A DNA stretch of 64,000 nucleotides from Bradyrhizobium sp. CCGUVB1N3 (GCF_024199925.1 NZ_JANADR010000002.1:1-64000), one strand, 5' to 3'. Shown: positions 9,338-19,253, counted from the stretch's first letter. The notes: generated by a model from the sequence alone, not told the origin. Made by a program: numbers and translations.

Positions 9338-10712
9338 GGGCCGTTCCTGTCAGGCCGAACCTAGCCGCTCCCGGGTCGGACGACAGCCGGAGATAGGCCT
9401 CGAGGCAATAATTTAGCCAGGCGCGGATGTAGTCGCAAGCCGGCCGCCCGCGCCGGATGACCTCGTGGTGGCAGCCCCCGCCGCAGAGATAGCGCGCCCA
9501 GCAGGATTTGCAGGGCTCCTGCCGGTGGACATGCCTCGTTGCCAGCCAGTCAGCCTGGCGAGAAAGATCCACGCCGTCGTCGAGCGAGCCCATCGCGCCA
9601 ATCTCGTCTCCGACGAAGCGGTGGCAGGCCGAAAGTTCGCCTTCCGCGGACACACCAAGGTAGCCGGCGCCTGCGCCGCAGGGATAGGGGCGATGCGTTC
9701 CGCGGTGGATCTCTCGCATCGCGTTGACCATGTTGGCGAAGGGATAGCGCCGGCCGCAGCGCAAAGCGCGCTCGAACTCCAGCCCGCAATCGATCATTTC
9801 ACCCAGCATGAGTTCGAGATCCTCGGACTGCATTTCGCCTTCGGCGTTGGGCGCGCTGAGCACAGGGGAAAAGCCGACGCTGTGAAAGCCGGCGGCAATA
9901 AACGTGTCGAGCGTCCGGCGCAGGGAGAGGTTTCGGGGCGTCACCGACACCCGCGCGGAAACCTGCATCCTTTGCTGCATCTTCAGCAGCGGCGCGACGC
10001 GTTTCATCACCGCGTCATAGCTGCCGCCGCCGCCCTTGAAAGGGCGCAAGGCATCATGGGCTTCCCGCGGGCCATCGATACTGATGGTGACCGCAAAACC
10101 ATGCTCCTCGAAGAAGCGACCGTCGTCCTCGCTCAGCAACGTACCGTTGGTAGTGATCGAGAAGGTGATCTTTGCCTTGCGCCTTTCGGCCAGATGCACG
10201 GCGTTCTGTGTGGCGGCCCGCAACACTTTGCGATTGACCAACGGCTCCCCGCCGAGAAACGCGAGATTGAGGCGTGCCCCCGGTTGGGCGCTTCCCACCA
10301 GCAAGTTCACCGCGCGAAGTGCCTCACCAAGTTCCATGTTCTTGGCGGTCCCGCCGAACTCGCCTTGCTGGGCGTAACAATAGGTGCAGCCGAGATTGCA
10401 CTTCTGTGCGATGGCGAGCGACAGCGCATGAATCGGCGGCGCGGGAAGCGGCGCATCGTCAATCAACGGCGGCTCGCCCACGCCGATGCTGGACAAAACC
10501 TCGCTCACACAGTCGGCGGCGATCGCGGCGCCGAGGCGGGCGAACAGGTCAGGCGCGACGTCGAACAGCCGGCTGCCGTTGACCACGAACAGATGATGGC
10601 CAGCCTCGCTTTCAAGCAGATGGATGTCGGGCGAGCGCGGCGCGCCGGCCGCTATGAAACGCGTTCCGACGGCTGAGGGCATTGCAAACGCGTCCATGCC
10701 CATGGGGATCAC
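9330..10712 (-). CDS. Radical SAM/SPASM maturase, QhpD-like
   Basis: 460 residues. The radical SAM cluster motif is CNLGCTYCY (Cys105, 109, 112), followed by FLGGEPLVN and ISIDGPREAHD. The C-terminal SPASM region carries Cys345, 363, 401, 404, 410, 414, 426 and 436, enough for two auxiliary iron-sulfur clusters. YLGVSAEGELSACHRFVGDE and CGGGCHHE closely resemble QhpD/PeaB, which makes thioether cross-links in a subunit of quinohemoprotein amine dehydrogenase. Start: GTG at 10712 overlaps the LodA-like stop as GTGA; an ATG three codons later is the alternative. The likely protein substrate is the LodA-like product, since no small peptide gene is visible nearby. Anaerobic sulfatase-maturase activity is a less likely reading. 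Confidence 0.87.
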   Translation of the reverse strand: MIPMGMDAFAMPSAVGTRFIAAGAPRSPDIHLLESEAGHHLFVVNGSRLFDVAPDLFARLGAAIAADCVSEVLSSIGVGEPPLIDDAPLPAPPIHALSLAIAQKCNLGCTYCYAQQGEFGGTAKNMELGEALRAVNLLVGSAQPGARLNLAFLGGEPLVNRKVLRAATQNAVHLAERRKAKITFSITTNGTLLSEDDGRFFEEHGFAVTISIDGPREAHDALRPFKGGGGSYDAVMKRVAPLLKMQQRMQVSARVSVTPRNLSLRRTLDTFIAAGFHSVGFSPVLSAPNAEGEMQSEDLELMLGEMIDCGLEFERALRCGRRYPFANMVNAMREIHRGTHRPYPCGAGAGYLGVSAEGELSACHRFVGDEIGAMGSLDDGVDLSRQADWLATRHVHRQEPCKSCWARYLCGGGCHHEVIRRGRPACDYIRAWLNYCLEAYLRLSSDPGAARFGLTGTAHG

Positions 10713-13201
10713 TTTTTTTTCGGGAGCTCAGCGTCGGCGTGCTCGGATTCCTCGTCGGGCTTGTAGTCCCTTCCACCCACCTGGAATTTGAGGATGCGCT
10801 CCCATTCCCTGAACAGATCGTCGTACATGATGAGCCGCGAGTCCTGGTAATCGTCCGGAAGGTAGTCGCCGATGCGTTCCTTCTGCAGCCAATTGTCGCC
10901 GCGGCTCGTCCCGTCCGGCCCGATGGTGACATTGACATAGTCGGGTCGGCTGGAGGCCCAGTAGTAGCAGGAGCATTCGCGAAAATCGTTCTGCCAGGGC
11001 GAGCACAAGCCCTGGGTCAATTCGCCCGCCTCCGCCAGCTTTTCCGAGATGACGGCTGAATCCGATTCAAAGAAGTTGCGGACCTCCAATTCTTGCTTCA
11101 GCCACTTCTTGTTTTGATCCTCCGGATTTTTGTGGTTCATCGGATCATGTTTGGGATCGTTGGATACTTTCGAACCTTTGGGACCTTTCGCGTCTTTGGA
11201 TTGGTTCTGATTTTTGAGTTCTTCCGGCAAACCAGTGCGTGGACCCCACGGGTCGCCACCACTAAAAATGCAGGCGACTTTGTAACCCGGTTTGTCACCC
11301 GCTTCGTTCAGGACACGCGCAAGACTGTTCGACCATTCCATGCAAATCACGCCATGCGGGTTCTCCTCGGTGGTTTCGACGATGGAGTCGGTTGGGTCGG
11401 ATGTTTTCGGTCCCCTGATTTCGGCGACCACCTCGTATTCCCCGATTTTCAGCAACCGACGCCCCAGCAGATGCTGAAACGGAGGATCGGCGTCGACGAC
11501 CAGGTTGTCGTGCTCGACCAGCGTGATTCCAACAAACAGCCGGCGCCAGACCGCACGAAAATCGAACTCGAGACCCGGACAGCAGTTGCCGATGGCCGTG
11601 ATCGGGTGTGAACTGATTGGATTGCCAGTCGCCCTGTACAGCAGCTCTGCGCTCTTGTTCACCGGGCGCAACCTGACAAGCTTGTCCGCGTCGATTGTTT
11701 GCAGCGGCGGAGGTGGAGGCGTCTCTTGCTTTGGCGGCGAACCAGGCTCCTGCTTGGACGCCTGGCGCGAATCGTCGTTCGATGCCGGGGGCGCCTCCGA
11801 CGATGAGGCAGGAACTTCCTTCGACGCAGACGGAACTATCTTTCGCGGCCCGATCTTTTCGATCGCATTGATCTGTCGGCGCGTCAAAGCGAGATAATTA
11901 CTGTCGGCGCCACACATGAGCGCCGGCATCTTGCGCCGTCCGTCGTCAGTCAGATCGGCGACCTCTTCGGGCTGCCGAAGCAGCTTTGCGAACCAGGCGG
12001 CGCTCCCGCTCGTCACTGCCGCGAAGACACGTTGATGCAATGCCATGATGGCGCGCGTGTCCGCCGCCGGGGGCGAAAACACCGGCCGCAGCGGGCGTTG
12101 ATTGCCGAACGCCTCTTCGGCCGGCATGGTATCGAGGTCGATGCCATCGCGACCTCTGAACGGATTGCCGTTCATGACGGCGACGTTCATGAAGCGGACG
12201 GCTTCGAACGCCCGCCGCACGATCTCCAAAGCGCGGTCACGCGAATCGCCTTCGATCTCGATGCCTTCGCGCGCCTGTTCGAGATCGTCGAGAAGATTGC
12301 GAACAAACAACGTGTCGGGCGCATAATGCGGCGGCGCGACGCCGATGCGTGCCTTTGCACAGAGAGTGCAGCCGGATATCGTGAGTTTCGCACGCACGAA
12401 CCCGTCGCAGGCATCGTCGAGGTAGCCTCGGCTGATCGCGATATCGCGATTGAGCCAGGGCGGCGCGGGAGGTATGATAGCGAACAGGGCGGGCGGCACT
12501 GTCTCGATATCGTGCTCGTATTCCTTGTCGCGTTCGTGCTCCCAACGCACCCAAGACTTGGGCTTCGCGTCTTTGCCCCGGTCTTTGTAGACGCGCTCGG
12601 CCACCAACTTTTCTTCCTCCAGGTTCTCAATTGGCTTGTCGGAGCCATAGATCCGTCCGGCAGCAGGCGTGAAGCGCAAGCGGATGTGAGGGTAGTTGCT
12701 GTTGGGCTTTATGTAGCGCACCTCGCCGAAGTCGATCGAAGCGCCAGCGAGAAAGTTATTGCACTTGCCCTCAAGCTTGTGAGGCGCATGGTCTGAAAAC
12801 CAGTCGGCCTCTGCCTTGACAACATCGTCGTTGTTGTAGGTGCGTCGAAACACCTTGCGATTTTCAACCTCGACGCACCATTCGAGCTTGGCATCCCCTA
12901 ACATGTTCTGCTTGAGGTGCTCAAAACTGCCGTCGTCGAACTCGGCCCACAGCTCGAAGAACGGCGCCACCGGACGGACCTTGCCGTTCTCCTTGAAAAT
13001 GATCGTTTTTGGCGTTCTCTTCCCCGTGATCTCGCCGTCCGCCGAGATCTGGAACGTCGGCTCGGGTATGATGCGGCGATATCCGAACAGGTCATCCTCG
13101 CCCTTCGGCGTTTCAAGCGTGTAGTTGTCAACCGGTTCCGGGTGCGAGCCAAAGCGCGCAAAGGCCAACGGCGGCAGGATCGCAATTCGCTTGATCGGCA
13201 T
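10709..13201 (-). CDS. LodA/GoxA-like quinoprotein (putative CTQ-dependent amino-acid oxidase)
   Basis: 830 residues, longer than LodA (about 730). The N-terminus KRIAILPPLAFARFGSHPEP has the family pattern (hhxPpig.aRvGns), followed by RGYLDDACDG (258-267) and MCGADSNYLALT (428-439). GNCCPGLEFDF (538-548) and SPWQNDFRECSCYYW (734-748) with SRPDYVNV match the family C-terminus. In LodA/GoxA a Cys and a Trp form cysteine tryptophylquinone; here Cys540/541 and Trp736 are the best candidates (inference). Two unusual insertions lie between conserved blocks: a Ser/Pro-rich linker (about 455-500) and a Lys/Asn/Asp-rich stretch (about 660-705). GGGGAG lies about nine bases before the ATG. No signal peptide is visible. 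Confidence 0.8.
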   Translation of the reverse strand: MPIKRIAILPPLAFARFGSHPEPVDNYTLETPKGEDDLFGYRRIIPEPTFQISADGEITGKRTPKTIIFKENGKVRPVAPFFELWAEFDDGSFEHLKQNMLGDAKLEWCVEVENRKVFRRTYNNDDVVKAEADWFSDHAPHKLEGKCNNFLAGASIDFGEVRYIKPNSNYPHIRLRFTPAAGRIYGSDKPIENLEEEKLVAERVYKDRGKDAKPKSWVRWEHERDKEYEHDIETVPPALFAIIPPAPPWLNRDIAISRGYLDDACDGFVRAKLTISGCTLCAKARIGVAPPHYAPDTLFVRNLLDDLEQAREGIEIEGDSRDRALEIVRRAFEAVRFMNVAVMNGNPFRGRDGIDLDTMPAEEAFGNQRPLRPVFSPPAADTRAIMALHQRVFAAVTSGSAAWFAKLLRQPEEVADLTDDGRRKMPALMCGADSNYLALTRRQINAIEKIGPRKIVPSASKEVPASSSEAPPASNDDSRQASKQEPGSPPKQETPPPPPLQTIDADKLVRLRPVNKSAELLYRATGNPISSHPITAIGNCCPGLEFDFRAVWRRLFVGITLVEHDNLVVDADPPFQHLLGRRLLKIGEYEVVAEIRGPKTSDPTDSIVETTEENPHGVICMEWSNSLARVLNEAGDKPGYKVACIFSGGDPWGPRTGLPEELKNQNQSKDAKGPKGSKVSNDPKHDPMNHKNPEDQNKKWLKQELEVRNFFESDSAVISEKLAEAGELTQGLCSPWQNDFRECSCYYWASSRPDYVNVTIGPDGTSRGDNWLQKERIGDYLPDDYQDSRLIMYDDLFREWERILKFQVGGRDYKPDEESEHADAELPKKK

Positions 13202-13218
13202 CGCACCAACTCCCCAAC

Positions 13219-14691
13219 TTATCGAAGCCCATCAAAAACGCTTTTGGCCCATAGAAGAGCGTCCTCGTCGGCTTCCTTCAATGCCGCGAGGTAGTTTCTC
13301 GCTGCGGGTCTGGTCTCCATGGCGCATACATGTTTCTTGTCGCTGAGCAGCTTCTCGCAGAGCTCCAGCGATGTTGCGATCGCCTCCCTGTGAATCCGCC
13401 AGGTATCGCGCTCGTTGGGCGGAAGCGTCAGGCGGAAAGGCATCTGGAACGGGGGCCCGGCGCGCGGACTTTTCGGATCTTGCAGATCACTCGGATCTTG
13501 ATCGTCTTTCAACGGCGACTTGACGAGAACTTCTGAAATCGCCTTTATGTTGTACATCTCGCCGAACGCGCGGTGGATGATTTGTCCGCGCAGATGCGCC
13601 GTTGCCGGCGGCGGATGCCGTCTGGTCAGCATGAGCGCATGCATCAGCCAGGTCAGCAGCATGCGATATCGAATATTGAAAAGCCCCGCCCACCGGCGCG
13701 ACCGCCTGCTTTCGATCTGGATCCTGCTTGCAGTTGTGCCCTGCGCCGAAGGGCGATTTTCCGAATAGTCGCTCGACGGGTTGTGCGGAACATTCCAGCT
13801 GAACTCACTCTCATCCTCGTATTTGCAAAGCTCCTCGTAAATCGCGTGGAAGCGCCCGTAATGACTGTCTTCAGGTTCTATCTTATGAACACTGGGGCGG
13901 ACCGCTCGCAGAATCGGGGCGCCTCCCATCAATTCTTCGATCGCAACGAGGCCTTCACCCTGCTCGGAAAGCTCTGCGAGAGCGAGAATGGCCTGCTCTC
14001 GGGTGGTGGCTTTGCTGATGAAGAGGGTGGCCCGTTCGGAGCCTGTTTGCGCTGCGACCTCTGGAGTTGTCGTCTTCGGTGCAGGTTCGCCGCGGTAGCT
14101 GCGCCCCCAGTCATCCCAACTCATTTGGCCGAAAGCGGCGTCGACAAAGCAGTGGTTCGGGATCTTCTCGGGATCGCCGAGAATCCCGACGATCTCGTGG
14201 TAAAGCTCCCCGACGTGTTTGACTTCGGCCCCAATGTTCTTTCCTTGCTGCCTTACGTGCTTCTCCGCGTCCGCGCGAATTGCAGCGTACTCTGCAGCGC
14301 GCTTGGGGTCCTTTTCCAGACCCACGGGCATTTCTGCATAGCAATAGCATGCCAGAGAGCCGCGGGTCAGGCGCTCGAGCTGGAACGGAAAGGACTGGAA
14401 CGGCGTGTCAAAGGGGTAGTCCTCGCGGTCGATGTTGATGGGGCCGCCAAGCAGCGCGAGAATATTCTGCACCGTCAGCAGATGTCCCATTTCCTCGCGC
14501 GCGATCAGCAACAGAGTCTCTCGCCAGCGCCGCGCCTGCTCGACATCGTCGCGCAGCGAATAGGCCGCGTACAAATATTGCACCATGAGGGCATGCTCGA
14601 TCGATGCCCCCATCTGCAAGAGCACGAGCAGATGTTCGTACCAGGAAAGTTCTCGGCTCTTGTCGATCTGACGCTCTTGACGTGGCTGCAC
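13219..14691 (-). CDS. Ferritin-like diiron protein (VioB/RebD C-terminal-domain type)
   Basis: 490 residues. IEHALMVQYLYAAYS followed by REEMGHLLTVQNILALLGGP is the ferritin-like core (Glu near the start of one helix, then ExxH) of the iminophenyl-pyruvate dimer synthase type found in VioB, RebD and StaD. The rest is not recognisable. Start: a frame from TTG at 14706 is open, but GGGGAGG six bases before the GTG at 14691 clearly favours that GTG. The stop lies 17 bases before the LodA-like ATG. As first gene of the operon it may supply oxidising chemistry or an accessory step for the quinoprotein. It could also act on an unrelated small molecule. Confidence 0.8.
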   Translation of the reverse strand: MQPRQERQIDKSRELSWYEHLLVLLQMGASIEHALMVQYLYAAYSLRDDVEQARRWRETLLLIAREEMGHLLTVQNILALLGGPINIDREDYPFDTPFQSFPFQLERLTRGSLACYCYAEMPVGLEKDPKRAAEYAAIRADAEKHVRQQGKNIGAEVKHVGELYHEIVGILGDPEKIPNHCFVDAAFGQMSWDDWGRSYRGEPAPKTTTPEVAAQTGSERATLFISKATTREQAILALAELSEQGEGLVAIEELMGGAPILRAVRPSVHKIEPEDSHYGRFHAIYEELCKYEDESEFSWNVPHNPSSDYSENRPSAQGTTASRIQIESRRSRRWAGLFNIRYRMLLTWLMHALMLTRRHPPPATAHLRGQIIHRAFGEMYNIKAISEVLVKSPLKDDQDPSDLQDPKSPRAGPPFQMPFRLTLPPNERDTWRIHREAIATSLELCEKLLSDKKHVCAMETRPAARNYLAALKEADEDALLWAKSVFDGLR

Positions 14692-14769
14692 GACAGTCCT
14701 CCCCAAGCAAACAGATCCTAGCTCACGTCATCTCCTCGACAATCGACGGCATGCACAACCGCCATATCC

Positions 14770-15080
14770 CTATCCCACGTCTTCTTGGTCGGTCAGATCG
14801 CCGCTCGCATCGTAGCGGTTTCGCCTCTGCAACCTCTTGATCGCTTGCAAAGTTCCGCCGCCCAACTTCCATCGATCATTCCGTCATAGTCGCCGGTCCA
14901 GATCAGCATTTCTTGGTACGTCTGCACTTTGCTAGCGCGTTGCGCCAGCGCTCGCTCTCCGAAAAATGCGATGGTGAGTGTGAACAGCGCAACGGCTTTA
15001 GCGAGCGAAAGTCGGGCGGAAGAGCGATTGCTGCCGAATTCGAGCGATTCGATTCGCACCGTACACCCCCAATATTCCAC
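14770..15080 (-). pseudogene. Small exported peptidoglycan-binding-like protein, frameshifted
   Basis: Begins at GTG 15080 (a second GTG seven codons later follows a GGGGG box) with a hydrophobic segment ending ERALAQ, a likely signal peptide. Then comes YQEMLIWTGDYDGMIDGSW, the first repeat of PG_binding_1-like domains (Lx..GyYdG.iDG.wG). Near 14857-14862 the frame breaks; the other frame continues TLQAIKRLQRRNRYDASGDL and stops at 14770. One missing G would restore a single protein of about 103 residues. Confidence 0.6.
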
Positions 15081-15594
15081 GCATATTTGCGTGCGAACGG
15101 GACGCTACGTGAATTAGCAGATGCGAAACTCGAAAAGACGAGTCTCTAGTTCCTGGCAAACCAACAGCTATTCGTGTCTTGAGCTAACACTGACCTTTCG
15201 CTGTAGGCAATTCTAATTCTGCGCCGGCTTTTTTGGGGGAAGTGTGAGGTAGTTCACATCTCTGTGCATGAATTTATCGGGAAGCGCGACGCGCGTGTTG
15301 CCGGCCTCAGATCAAGGATATCGCGGTCCCAACCACCCGCATCCTTGAAGAATACTTCTCCATCCCGTCGGGGCTTATGGGCTTCGCCACGTCGGCGCGG
15401 TAACGAAAATCGACGTGTCGCTCGCTGGCAATTGCTAGAGCCAACATTCCCGCATGCGCTTCGGATGGTAAAGCACAGACCGCGCGGGCCACGGACGGGC
15501 TCGAACGCGTCAGTCAGCCACAAGACCGTCGTGCCCTGCGAGCCAGGAACCGGTCCGATCAAGATCGGCGGCAGATCCTTATTCCCTGCGCCGG
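15081..15594. other. Gap without a supported gene
   Basis: Only short competing frames are present. One minus-strand frame (15307-15492) includes LALAIASERHVDFRYRADVA and could be the relic of a small gene, but it has no start signal that I trust and no family I recognise. Confidence 0.4.
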
Positions 15595-15927
15595 TTATTC
15601 ATCGGATTTAGCGTTCCCCGCAAGGGTCGTCACGAGCGTCATGGTTGTCCTCGAAACCTCTGAAAGCACGCTGACCAGTTCAACATGCGCTCGGACTCGT
15701 TTTTCGCGCAACGCATGTTGCAATCTCTCGTCGGAAACGTTGTCTATCATCCTTTCGGCCTGGACTGCGAGTTCGATCAGCACCCCGATTTGATGCCGAA
15801 CCTCAAGGCAGCCGGATATGGCGCGCTTCAGCTCCTCCTTCGATAAGCGGTGATAGTCCTCCGGGATATCCTCGTCGGGCGCGAGAGAGAACTGTTCCGC
15901 GCGTTGCAACCGAATGACTTGTCCCAT
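15595..15927 (-). CDS. Small helical protein of unknown function, downstream of mcp
   Basis: About 110 residues: MGQVIRLQRAEQFSLAPDED, then HRLSKEELKRAISGCLEVRH and a long helical tail. The ATG at 15927 has GGGGA eight bases upstream; an in-frame start at 15960 would overlap the mcp stop. It lies 22 bases after the chemoreceptor gene on the same strand, so the two are probably co-transcribed. I recognise no domain. A role next to the receptor is only inferred from position. Confidence 0.6.
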   Translation of the reverse strand: MGQVIRLQRAEQFSLAPDEDIPEDYHRLSKEELKRAISGCLEVRHQIGVLIELAVQAERMIDNVSDERLQHALREKRVRAHVELVSVLSEVSRTTMTLVTTLAGNAKSDE

Positions 15928-15949
15928 AGCGGGTCCCCAGCTCTCTAAA

Positions 15950-17710
15950 TTATGCTGCACGCACGTTCGTCAGAAAACGCGCGACTTGATCTTTCAGACG
16001 GCTGCTGTCGTATGACAACGACTGGGCCGCAGACAGCACTTGAGCCGAGGCCGATCCGGTCTCCGACGCCCCTTGCTGGACGTTGACGATGTTGCTGCTG
16101 ACTTGCATGGTACCCTGGGCCGCCTGCTGAACGTTGCGGGAGATCTCTTGAGTAGCAGCCCCCTGTTCCTCTACGGCAGCGGCGATCGTCGATGAGATCT
16201 CTGACAAGCGCTCGATGGTTCCCGAGATGTCCTTGATCGCAGCCACCGAGTCTGCCGTCGCAGCCTGGATGCCCAAAATCTGCTGACCGATTTCACCCGT
16301 CGCCTTCGCGGTCTGCTCGGCGAGCGCCTTGACTTCCGAAGCGACGACGGCAAAACCCCTCCCTGCTTCGCCGGCGCGAGCAGCCTCGATCGTCGCGTTG
16401 AGCGCGAGAAGATTGGTCTGTCCGGCGATCGTGTTGATGAGCTCGACCACGTCGCCGATCCTCGCGGCGGCCTTCGACAGTTCGCTCACACGGTCAGTTG
16501 TGGACCGGGCCTGGCCCACCGCTTCGCCCGCCATACGCGCGGATTCCTGGACTTGGCGGCTGATTTCATTGACCGATGATGACAGCTCCTCCGTTGCGGA
16601 TGCAACGGATTGGACGTTGGTCGAGGCCTCCTCTGATGCGGCGGCGACGACCCCAGCCATTTCCCCTGCCCGCTCCGCTGTTGCGCTCAGGGTGCCGGCC
16701 GACGCCTCCAGTTCTGTCGAAGCACAGGAGACCGTCTCTACGATTTCGCCGACGGCGCTCTCAAATTGATCAGCGAGACGATTCATGTCAGCCTTTCGTC
16801 GCTCTGCCATGATCCGATCCTGCTCCGCTTTGGCGTCGGCTTCGGCATGAGCCTTCTGTTCGGCCTGGACTTTAAACGACTCAACGGCGTTCGCGATGTC
16901 TCCTATTTCATCCTTCCTTCCGAGCCCGGGCAGTACAAAAGAAAATTTGCCGCCGGCGAGTTCACGCATGGCTGCCGTCAGTGCTTGCAGAGGCCGTGCG
17001 ATGGTGACAACTGAAAAGACACATGCACCAATGAGTAGGAAAGTGACCGCGGCCCCAATTACTAGGGAATTTCGTTCAGCCGATGACATCTCCTGCCGCG
17101 ACATCGTCCGAGCCTGTTCGGCCCGCTGTTTGGCAAATTCGACGATCTTGTCTGCGAGTGCGCCCAGCTCGACCGCGAGAGGGCCGGTCTTCTCCTTCGC
17201 AAGCCGGCTCTCCTTCTCATCGAGCGCTGAAGCCTTTGGGATGAGGCCAGTTTGATCAGCATTGGCGACCAAGAGTTGTTGATGAAGGTTGATGATCTCA
17301 GAGCGAAGGCCTCCGCTCTCTCTCACGCCTTCGACGTATTCTTGTGTTAAAATCTTGATCTTCTCGGCTCGCCCGCGGTTCTCCGGCGATCGCGCAAGCT
17401 TCAGAATTTCATTAGCGAACTTCGTGGCGCTATCTTGCCGTTCGTTCAGGTACAGAAGCGCGGACTGAAGCTCTTCCGGCGTCTTCGCCAGCCTCACGTC
17501 GCGGCCGGCAATCTGCATACCGCGGGCAGAGGCTTTTGCGTCGATCGCATTTTGGACGATCGTGGACTGCTCGATAACATATTCATCGGCTCTGCGCGTT
17601 GAGGTGTTGCCGTTGACTTGGACCCAAATCATCCCACCGACCAGAAGGAGGCTGATAAGTGAGGAGATCGCAAGCTTCGTACCAATCCGTAGATTTTGAA
17701 TGCTTCGCAT
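15950..17710 (-). CDS. Methyl-accepting chemotaxis protein
   Basis: 586 residues. A transmembrane helix near 13-33 ([19 protein letters not shown]) is followed by a helical periplasmic sensor of about 180 residues, a second membrane helix near 215-238, a HAMP linker ([20 protein letters not shown]) and a long cytoplasmic coiled coil. The hairpin tip contains [20 protein letters not shown] followed by [19 protein letters not shown], the CheA/CheW-contacting signature of all chemoreceptors. The ligand is not predictable from the sensor. Its 5' flank is a 307-base gap (17711-18017) in which I see no gene. Confidence 0.93.
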   Translation of the reverse strand: MRSIQNLRIGTKLAISSLISLLLVGGMIWVQVNGNTSTRRADEYVIEQSTIVQNAIDAKASARGMQIAGRDVRLAKTPEELQSALLYLNERQDSATKFANEILKLARSPENRGRAEKIKILTQEYVEGVRESGGLRSEIINLHQQLLVANADQTGLIPKASALDEKESRLAKEKTGPLAVELGALADKIVEFAKQRAEQARTMSRQEMSSAERNSLVIGAAVTFLLIGACVFSVVTIARPLQALTAAMRELAGGKFSFVLPGLGRKDEIGDIANAVESFKVQAEQKAHAEADAKAEQDRIMAERRKADMNRLADQFESAVGEIVETVSCASTELEASAGTLSATAERAGEMAGVVAAASEEASTNVQSVASATEELSSSVNEISRQVQESARMAGEAVGQARSTTDRVSELSKAAARIGDVVELINTIAGQTNLLALNATIEAARAGEAGRGFAVVASEVKALAEQTAKATGEIGQQILGIQAATADSVAAIKDISGTIERLSEISSTIAAAVEEQGAATQEISRNVQQAAQGTMQVSSNIVNVQQGASETGSASAQVLSAAQSLSYDSSRLKDQVARFLTNVRAA

Positions 17711-18017
17711 CGTGTCTCTCTAACTATTTATCGCTGCGTATCGGCTAGCATCCGAAAAATGCAGATCCTGGATCAGGCCGAGCAAAGAATGCAGTTAAAA
17801 GCAGAAAGAAGTTATTAATAGGGGCGATCGTCAAAAAGCGAAAACCCATCCGAACTACGGCGGAGTTGTTCTTTTCTGAGTTTATGTTTCCCGGCGCGCT
17901 CCATGTGCGCGATCGTGTCAAGAGCGATGCCCCGTACTTTTACGGGGAGTCGTCAGCTAATTCGAGACGGATCAGGCGTTTCGAAAACGGAGGCTCTGGC
18001 TCATCAGGGGGTTGAGT

Positions 18018-18170
18018 TTAAGCCGCTTGCAATTGATGCTGCACGCCACGGTTGGCAGTGGTGTTGCGCTTGATACGGTTTCGCTCAGCTAGGAGCGCCT
18101 CAGTCCTACCGAAGTAAACATCGGCCGGCGGGAGGTTGTTGATGCTCTCGTCATAGTGGACGTGATTGTA
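18018..18170 (-). pseudogene. IS3-family OrfB, last ~50 codons
   Basis: Reads YNHVHYDESINNLPPADVYF followed by GR and a basic tail ending in AA, the extreme C-terminus of IS3-family integrase-type transposases. Upstream sequence in all frames is unrelated, so only the tail survives. Confidence 0.65.
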
Positions 18171-18415
18171 GGTTCGACGAAGACCTGTATCTTCCGTTCG
18201 AGGTCGCCGGAGAAGGGTAGTAGTTGTCGAGCAGAATGCGGTTCTTGTCCGTGAAGAATACGAATCGGTAAAGAGAAATAAGCAGAATTGGTCTTGATAC
18301 AGTATTCGCTTTTGCAGGAGAGCGGGGTGTTGGACCACGCTTTCTGGCGTTTTTGGATTTTGCCTTTGGGCGATTCGTGATTCCCTGATGCCGTCGTCGA
18401 CATTGGGGAATGCGA

Positions 18416-18661
18416 TCATCCACTCGGAGCATGCACGGTTTTTCTGTCACGCCCGCTGGATATCGCCGACGGCAACTCGGCGATCCTGGCCGCTCCGGAG
18501 CATTTGGTGCTCCTGCCCAGAACCCATCGTTCAGCGGCAGCGGCAGAATCAAAGCTCCCAACTAATAGCTCCAAACGGCCATCAGCCCGTAGCTCCTGGA
18601 TGATATAGCGACCGGAAGGATGCCTGCAGATTGCGCAATCAGACTCTCTGTCGAAGGGCAT
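18416..18661 (-). CDS. Hypothetical small protein
   Basis: From ATG 18661: MPFDRESDCAICRHPSGRYI, then IQELRADGRLELLVGSFDSA and AAAERWVL, a plausible small folded protein with two Cys near the start, ending in a basic tail. No convincing ribosome-binding site. The frame is open further upstream without sense. It may be an intact orphan or a relic. Confidence 0.35.
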   Translation of the reverse strand: MPFDRESDCAICRHPSGRYIIQELRADGRLELLVGSFDSAAAAERWVLGRSTKCSGAARIAELPSAISSGRDRKTVHAPSG

Positions 18662-18894
18662 GACTGTATCAGGAAAGAGTATCGATTGGTTAGCTGGTTC
18701 AGGCTCGCAAAATATTGATTCATAAGTTAAGTGCGCAACGTGCCATGTCCATACATACGAACGTTTGCTCCCGTCGATCGAGGCGCCGAAAGTGCTTCGG
18801 ATCACGCATCTCATTCGGCCTTGATCGGCGAGCTGCGCCGGGCGAGACCGCGCCGGTTCCGGAGGGCCTGCCGATGGTGCTTTAGCATTCGAAG

Positions 18895-19080
18895 ATGCTT
18901 GAGAGCGACGACTTCGTAACGGCGGAATCGCTCGACTACTGGCGGTTCGAGAAGTTCATGAGGCGCGCCCGGTTGCTGCTCAACACGTTCCAGCAGTTCA
19001 GGACGATGTGCGAGATGGCGATCGCCGAAGAGAAGGCGGCGCGAGCCGCCGCGGCCACGGGCTTTACCGCCACAGCATGA
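18895..19080 (+). CDS. Hypothetical 61-residue helical protein
   Basis: MLESDDFVTAESLDYWRFEK followed by a strongly helical, charged remainder. Codon use looks coding, but no family is recognised and no clear ribosome-binding site is seen. It sits at the edge of phage-like fragments. Confidence 0.35.
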   Translation: MLESDDFVTAESLDYWRFEKFMRRARLLLNTFQQFRTMCEMAIAEEKAARAAAATGFTATA

Positions 19081-19253
19081 TCAGCAGGGCGACGAAAGCG
19101 AGCAGTCCCAGGATGCCAGTCAGCAGCGGGTAGAACCGGGAGGGTAGGTCGACGGGCTGCGGCTTCGGCGGCGATATGCGAAGCTCCTTTGCGGCTTGGC
19201 GGCGCGACTCGCGGCGGCTCCGCTTCCCGGCCCCCCGCCTCAGATGAGCGGCA

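Noticed and set aside
9465..10676. Long plus-strand open frame (403 codons) opposite the radical SAM gene
   Set aside because: Antisense shadow of a GC-rich gene; its translation is Arg/Ala-rich with no motif, while the other strand has complete radical SAM and SPASM motifs.
13573..14721. 382-codon plus-strand frame opposite the ferritin-like gene
   Set aside because: No recognisable protein features; shadow of the real gene.
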